In this document: one piece after another, positions 60,811 to 64,000 of the stretch | Layout of the letters: each line of letters begins with the position of its first letter | Position numbering within the stretch: the first letter of the stretch is position 1 | NCBI RefSeq assembly: GCF_040538665.1 | Contig: NZ_JBEWXT010000001.1 | Span: 2,134,501-2,198,500 of the forward strand | DNA from: Aureibaculum sp. 2308TA14-22 | GTDB lineage: Bacteria; Bacteroidota; Bacteroidia; Flavobacteriales; Flavobacteriaceae | Reading direction: 5' to 3' | Length of the DNA stretch: 64,000 nucleotides | Notes under the pieces: generated by a model | What the model saw: the letters and a program-made list of their open reading frames with translations, nothing else | The model's database searches: none | What the model was told of the DNA's origin: nothing | Program-made: the position numbers and the translations under genes

Positions 60811-61374
60811 ATGAAAAAAACACTATCCCTTATTATACTCGTTTTTTGTTTACAAAGTTGCACCCTACAATCTGAATATTCTAAAAATGATGCTCTTGTT
60901 CAGTCTTTTGAATGCCTAAAAATTAAACAGGAGCTGGGTGAAGTCAGTAATTTAAGAAATCCTTATTTAATGAAATTGGGCGAAGTATTGAGAAAAGATT
61001 CAATACCTAATAAAAGTCTTACGGATAAAATTACAATGATGTCAACTAAAATAGACCAAACAATTACGAGTAGTAAAAAACGTATTGTAGCTTTAAAATC
61101 GAAACATAAAGACACGCGTTTTTTTGATGCAACTTTAGAATATCTAGAATTAAACGAGAAATTAGAAGCTAAGAATACATTACTATTTAGCAGCTTCATT
61201 AATCCCAATAGAGATAGAGATAAAGAGATGCTATTGGGTCAAGAAGTTGGTACATTAACGCAACAGGTAATGAATGAACAGGCAGCATACAAAAAAAAGG
61301 AATCTGAATTTCATAATGACTACGCTATTGTTCAACGCGAAGTAGATTCTATTATTAGTGTCATTAGGAATTAA
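60811..61374 (+). CDS. Helical lipoprotein of unknown function
   Basis: A 187-residue predicted lipoprotein: lipobox ILVFCLQSC (Cys17), then an almost entirely helical, Lys/Glu-rich domain with coiled-coil character (KIDQTITSSKKRIVALKSKH, TQQVMNEQAAYKKKESEFHN). It begins the return to conserved genome after the accessory spot. It ends 51 bases before rlmF. No family recognised. Confidence 0.7.
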   Translation: MKKTLSLIILVFCLQSCTLQSEYSKNDALVQSFECLKIKQELGEVSNLRNPYLMKLGEVLRKDSIPNKSLTDKITMMSTKIDQTITSSKKRIVALKSKHKDTRFFDATLEYLELNEKLEAKNTLLFSSFINPNRDRDKEMLLGQEVGTLTQQVMNEQAAYKKKESEFHNDYAIVQREVDSIISVIRN

Positions 61375-61425
61375 TAATTATTTCAATGGCTAAAATGAAA
61401 GCTTATCAATATGAATATAGAATAA

Positions 61426-62409
61426 ATGCCTTCAAAAAAATCCAATTCCACAAAGTCCAATTTACATCCTCGAAACAAAAACCGAGAACGTTATGATTTA
61501 AAGGTATTGGTTAACTCAAACCCTGAATTGGCAGCTTTTGTTAAACCCAATAAATATGGCGATGATTCTATAGATTTCTCAAACCCCAAGGCTATAAAAA
61601 TATTAAATAGGGCATTATTGCATCACTATTACGACATTAAAAATTGGAATTTTCCAGATGAAAATTTATGCCCACCCATTCCTGGAAGAGCAGATTATAT
61701 TCACCATATGGCCGATTTATTATGTGAGCATAATTTTGGGAAAATCCCTACTGGAAATAAAATCACCTGTTTGGATATTGGTATTGGGGCAAGTTGTATT
61801 TACCCCATTTTAGGAGCTACCGAATACGGTTGGAATTTTATAGGGTCTGATATTGATTCAAAATCAATAGCATCTTCACAACAGATAATTGATGCTAACC
61901 TTTCACTCAAAGGCAAAGTTTCTTTTAGGTTACAAGAAAACCCTAAGGATGTTTTTTATGGAATACTGACCCGAGAAGATAAAATAGACATCTCTATTTG
62001 TAATCCTCCTTTTCATGCCTCTATCGAAGATGCTCGACGTGGCACACAACGGAAAGTCAAAAATTTATCGGGTAAAAAAGTAAAAACACCACAACTCAAT
62101 TTTGCTGGAATTTATAATGAATTGGTTTGTGATGGCGGTGAATCTAAGTTTATTACCAATATGGTTAGAGAAAGTAAAAAATTTGGTAAAAACTGTTATT
62201 GGTTTTCAACATTGGTCTCCAAACAATCTAATCTCAACCAAATATACAAAGCATTGGACGGCTTTAACGCAATTGAAGTTAAAACTATCCCAATGGGTAC
62301 AGGTAACAAATCAAGTCGAATTGTGGCTTGGACTTTTTTATCTAAATTGGAACAAAAAGAGTGGAAATTAACCAGGTGGGCTTCATCAAAAAGTTTAGCA
62401 AAAAAATAA
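61426..62409 (+). CDS. rlmF: 23S rRNA (adenine(1618)-N(6))-methyltransferase
   Basis: RlmF (YbiN) methylates A1618 of 23S rRNA. The 327-residue protein has a basic N-terminus (SKKSNSTKSNLHPRNKNRER), LHPRNKNRERYDLKVLVNSN, the SAM-binding loop CLDIGIGASCIYPILGA, the catalytic NPPF motif in DISICNPPFHAS near 187-198 and WFSTLVSKQSNLNQIYKAL. It fits the family along its whole length. It is followed by a new promoter for pdhA at 62492-62499. Confidence 0.95.
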   Translation: MPSKKSNSTKSNLHPRNKNRERYDLKVLVNSNPELAAFVKPNKYGDDSIDFSNPKAIKILNRALLHHYYDIKNWNFPDENLCPPIPGRADYIHHMADLLCEHNFGKIPTGNKITCLDIGIGASCIYPILGATEYGWNFIGSDIDSKSIASSQQIIDANLSLKGKVSFRLQENPKDVFYGILTREDKIDISICNPPFHASIEDARRGTQRKVKNLSGKKVKTPQLNFAGIYNELVCDGGESKFITNMVRESKKFGKNCYWFSTLVSKQSNLNQIYKALDGFNAIEVKTIPMGTGNKSSRIVAWTFLSKLEQKEWKLTRWASSKSLAKK

Positions 62410-62491
62410 CGTGGTATCAGGCTCATAATGCCTATCTGCAAAGCACTAAAAATAAAATCCACTGTTTCTTTTAGAACTACATCTAAAATAG

Positions 62492-62499
62492 TATTTTTG
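62492..62499 (+). promoter_or_regulatory. -7 promoter element (TATTTTTG) for pdhA
   Basis: TATTTTTG, 33 bases before the ATG at 62533. Confidence 0.55.
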
Positions 62500-62532
62500 T
62501 AATTGCGTTTGTAAATTTTACTTTTAAAGAAA

Positions 62533-63528
62533 ATGAAGGAAATAACAAAAGAGACCTACATCAATTGGTACAAAGATATGCTGTTTTGGCGAAAGTTTGA
62601 AGATAAACTGGCCGCCGTTTATATACAGCAAAAAGTCAGAGGCTTTTTACACTTATATAACGGTCAAGAAGCAGTATTGGCGGGTGCACTGCACGCCATG
62701 GACCTGACCAAAGATAAAATGATAACCGCATATCGAAATCATGTGCAGCCTATTGGCATGGGAGAAGACCCTAAACGGGTTATGGCGGAACTATATGGTA
62801 AACAAACCGGAACTTCTCATGGCTTGGGTGGTTCTATGCATATTTTTTCAAAGGAACATCGTTTTTACGGAGGACATGGCATTGTAGGTGGTCAAATACC
62901 ACTAGGTGCTGGAATTGCTTTTGGTGATAAATACAAAGGAAGTGATGCCGTCACGCTAACTTGTTTTGGTGATGGGGCTGCACGACAAGGTTCTCTGCAC
63001 GAAACTTTTAACTTGGCCATGCTTTGGAAATTACCAGTTGTATTTGTCTGTGAAAATAATGGTTATGCCATGGGAACCAGTGTAGAACGGACTGCAAACC
63101 ATACAGAAATTTATAAGTTAGGGTTAGGCTATGATATGCCTAGCAAGCCAGTTGACGGAATGAACCCTGTAAAAGTGGCAGAAGCTATGTACGAAGCTAT
63201 TGAACATGCCCGAAAAGATGGGCCTTACTTTTTAGAAGTTAAAACGTACAGGTACAGGGGACACTCTATGAGTGATGCCCAACATTACAGAACTAAAGAT
63301 GAAGTTGCTGAATACAAAAAATTAGACCCCATAACTCAAATATTGGATATTATCAAAAAAGAAAAATACGCTACCGATGACGAAATAAAGGCTATCGATA
63401 AAGAGGTTAAAGAAAAAGTAGCAGAATGCGAAAAATTTGCGGAAGAATCTCCATATCCGGATAAGCAATTATTGTACGATGTGGTTTACGAGCAAGAAGA
63501 TTATCCATTTTTGAAACATAGATTATAA
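62533..63528 (+). CDS. pdhA: Pyruvate dehydrogenase E1 component, alpha subunit
   Basis: With PdhB it decarboxylates pyruvate on thiamine diphosphate. The 331-residue protein has the alpha-subunit blocks RKFEDKLAAVYIQQKVRGF, GQEAVLAGALHAMD, AYRNHVQPIGMG, GGSMHIFSKEHRFYGGHGIV, the ThDP motif TCFGDGAARQGSLHETFNLA (GDG-x(n)-N) and the phosphorylation-loop-like RYRGHSMSDAQHYR. The E2 gene follows after 55 bases; pdhB is not between them, so E1 beta must be encoded elsewhere. Confidence 0.96.
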   Translation: MKEITKETYINWYKDMLFWRKFEDKLAAVYIQQKVRGFLHLYNGQEAVLAGALHAMDLTKDKMITAYRNHVQPIGMGEDPKRVMAELYGKQTGTSHGLGGSMHIFSKEHRFYGGHGIVGGQIPLGAGIAFGDKYKGSDAVTLTCFGDGAARQGSLHETFNLAMLWKLPVVFVCENNGYAMGTSVERTANHTEIYKLGLGYDMPSKPVDGMNPVKVAEAMYEAIEHARKDGPYFLEVKTYRYRGHSMSDAQHYRTKDEVAEYKKLDPITQILDIIKKEKYATDDEIKAIDKEVKEKVAECEKFAEESPYPDKQLLYDVVYEQEDYPFLKHRL

Positions 63529-63583
63529 AAATTAAATTGGTAATAGAAAACTAGTACTAGAATAAAGTTTTAAAATAAAATTT

Positions 63584-64000
63584 ATGGCAGAAATTATTAA
63601 CATGCCCCGTTTGAGCGATACCATGGAAGAGGGTGTTGTAGCAAAATGGTTAAAAAAAGTTGGAGACACGGTTAACGAAGGTGATATTCTTGCAGAAATT
63701 GAAACCGATAAGGCTACAATGGAGTTTGAATCTTTCCATGAAGGTACATTGTTACACATTGGCATTCAAGAGGGTGAGACTTCTAAAGTAGATACTTTAT
63801 TGGCTATTATTGGCGAACAAGGTGAGGATATTTCCGATTTATTGAAAGGTGCTAAAGAAGAGGCTCCTAAAGAGGATGAAAAGGAAGCTGCTAAAGAAGA
63901 AAAAACAGAAACCAAAGAAGAAGCTAAGTCTAGTGCTAGTGCCGATATTCCTGATGGTGTAGAAATTATTACCATGCCACGTTTAAGTGATACTATGACT
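63584..64000 (+). CDS. pdhC: Dihydrolipoamide acetyltransferase (E2 of pyruvate dehydrogenase), 5' part
   Basis: The first 139 codons of the PDH E2 gene, cut at the right edge of the window. The start MAEIINMPRLSDTMEEGVVA is followed by the first lipoyl domain with the lipoylated Lys in EIETDKATMEFES (near residue 43), a Glu/Lys/Ala-rich linker (APKEDEKEAAKEEKTETKEE) and the beginning of a second lipoyl domain (IITMPRLSDTMT). At least two lipoyl domains are therefore present. The lipoyl groups are made by LipA, encoded at 53999. The catalytic domain lies outside the window. Confidence 0.93.
   Translation, partial: MAEIINMPRLSDTMEEGVVAKWLKKVGDTVNEGDILAEIETDKATMEFESFHEGTLLHIGIQEGETSKVDTLLAIIGEQGEDISDLLKGAKEEAPKEDEKEAAKEEKTETKEEAKSSASADIPDGVEIITMPRLSDTMT

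Overview
The window looks like a chromosomal segment of a marine-type member of the Flavobacteriaceae (Bacteroidota). The DNA is AT-rich, and promoters carry the Bacteroidota -7 element TAnnTTTG instead of a sigma-70 -10 box. There are SusC/TonB-type receptors, a type IX secretion (T9SS) C-terminal domain on a cellulase, YwqK/MORN-like proteins, FAS1 lipoproteins and the menaquinone gene menF. No rRNA, tRNA, CRISPR array, transposase or integrase gene was seen. Most of the window is ordinary core genome.

Layout. 0-12 kb: recF and a DciA-like DUF721 gene (minus strand), then on the plus strand a TPR membrane protein, ribH, a small membrane protein, mutL, two rhomboid proteases separated by a 13-copy 7-bp tandem repeat, an EEP-family protein, mtaB, a hydrolase, an rfbC-like epimerase and a lytic transglycosylase. 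12-17 kb: mnmA, a YwqK-TonB fusion and a FabK/nitronate monooxygenase-like gene (minus), a two-domain FAS1 lipoprotein and another YwqK protein. 17-24 kb: purB between two small genes, a DUF808 protein, a metal-type TonB receptor with His/Glu-rich loops preceded by a small His/Cys-rich protein, and a single-gene accessory cassette. 24-33 kb: a five-domain FAS1 lipoprotein, a thioesterase/hydrolase/menF operon, a pRiA4b ORF-3-like gene, an ABC exporter and an esterase. 33-42 kb: uvrB, a third YwqK protein, a SulP transporter, a GH9 cellulase with T9SS tail and an M14 peptidase. 42-52 kb: NUDIX and pyrE, birA and rsfS-ftsH (divergent pairs), then an LUD protein, cdsA, psd, an acyl-CoA-binding protein and a YceI lipoprotein in tight order, aqpZ, a glycosyltransferase and an ECF sigma factor. 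52-59 kb: a non-canonical NRAMP-like transporter, lipA, a probable sigma-54-driven small RNA, a UbiA-like protein and gcvP. 59-61 kb: an accessory spot with an AbiGi-like gene and an immunity-like gene separated by highly structured DNA. 61-64 kb: a lipoprotein, rlmF, pdhA and the start of the E2 gene, cut by the window edge.

The least explained parts are: (a) two candidate small RNAs sharing an 18-nt core just before a terminator hairpin, one behind a near-perfect sigma-54 promoter; (b) single-ORF cassettes bordered by foldable, attC-like DNA with inverted GTTG/CAAC ends, two of which carry defence- or immunity-type genes with no visible partner; (c) a 30-bp operator shared by the two distant FAS1 genes; and (d) the 13 x AGGTTAG array filling the gap between the two rhomboid genes. 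All family assignments are from reading the sequence; no database search was run.
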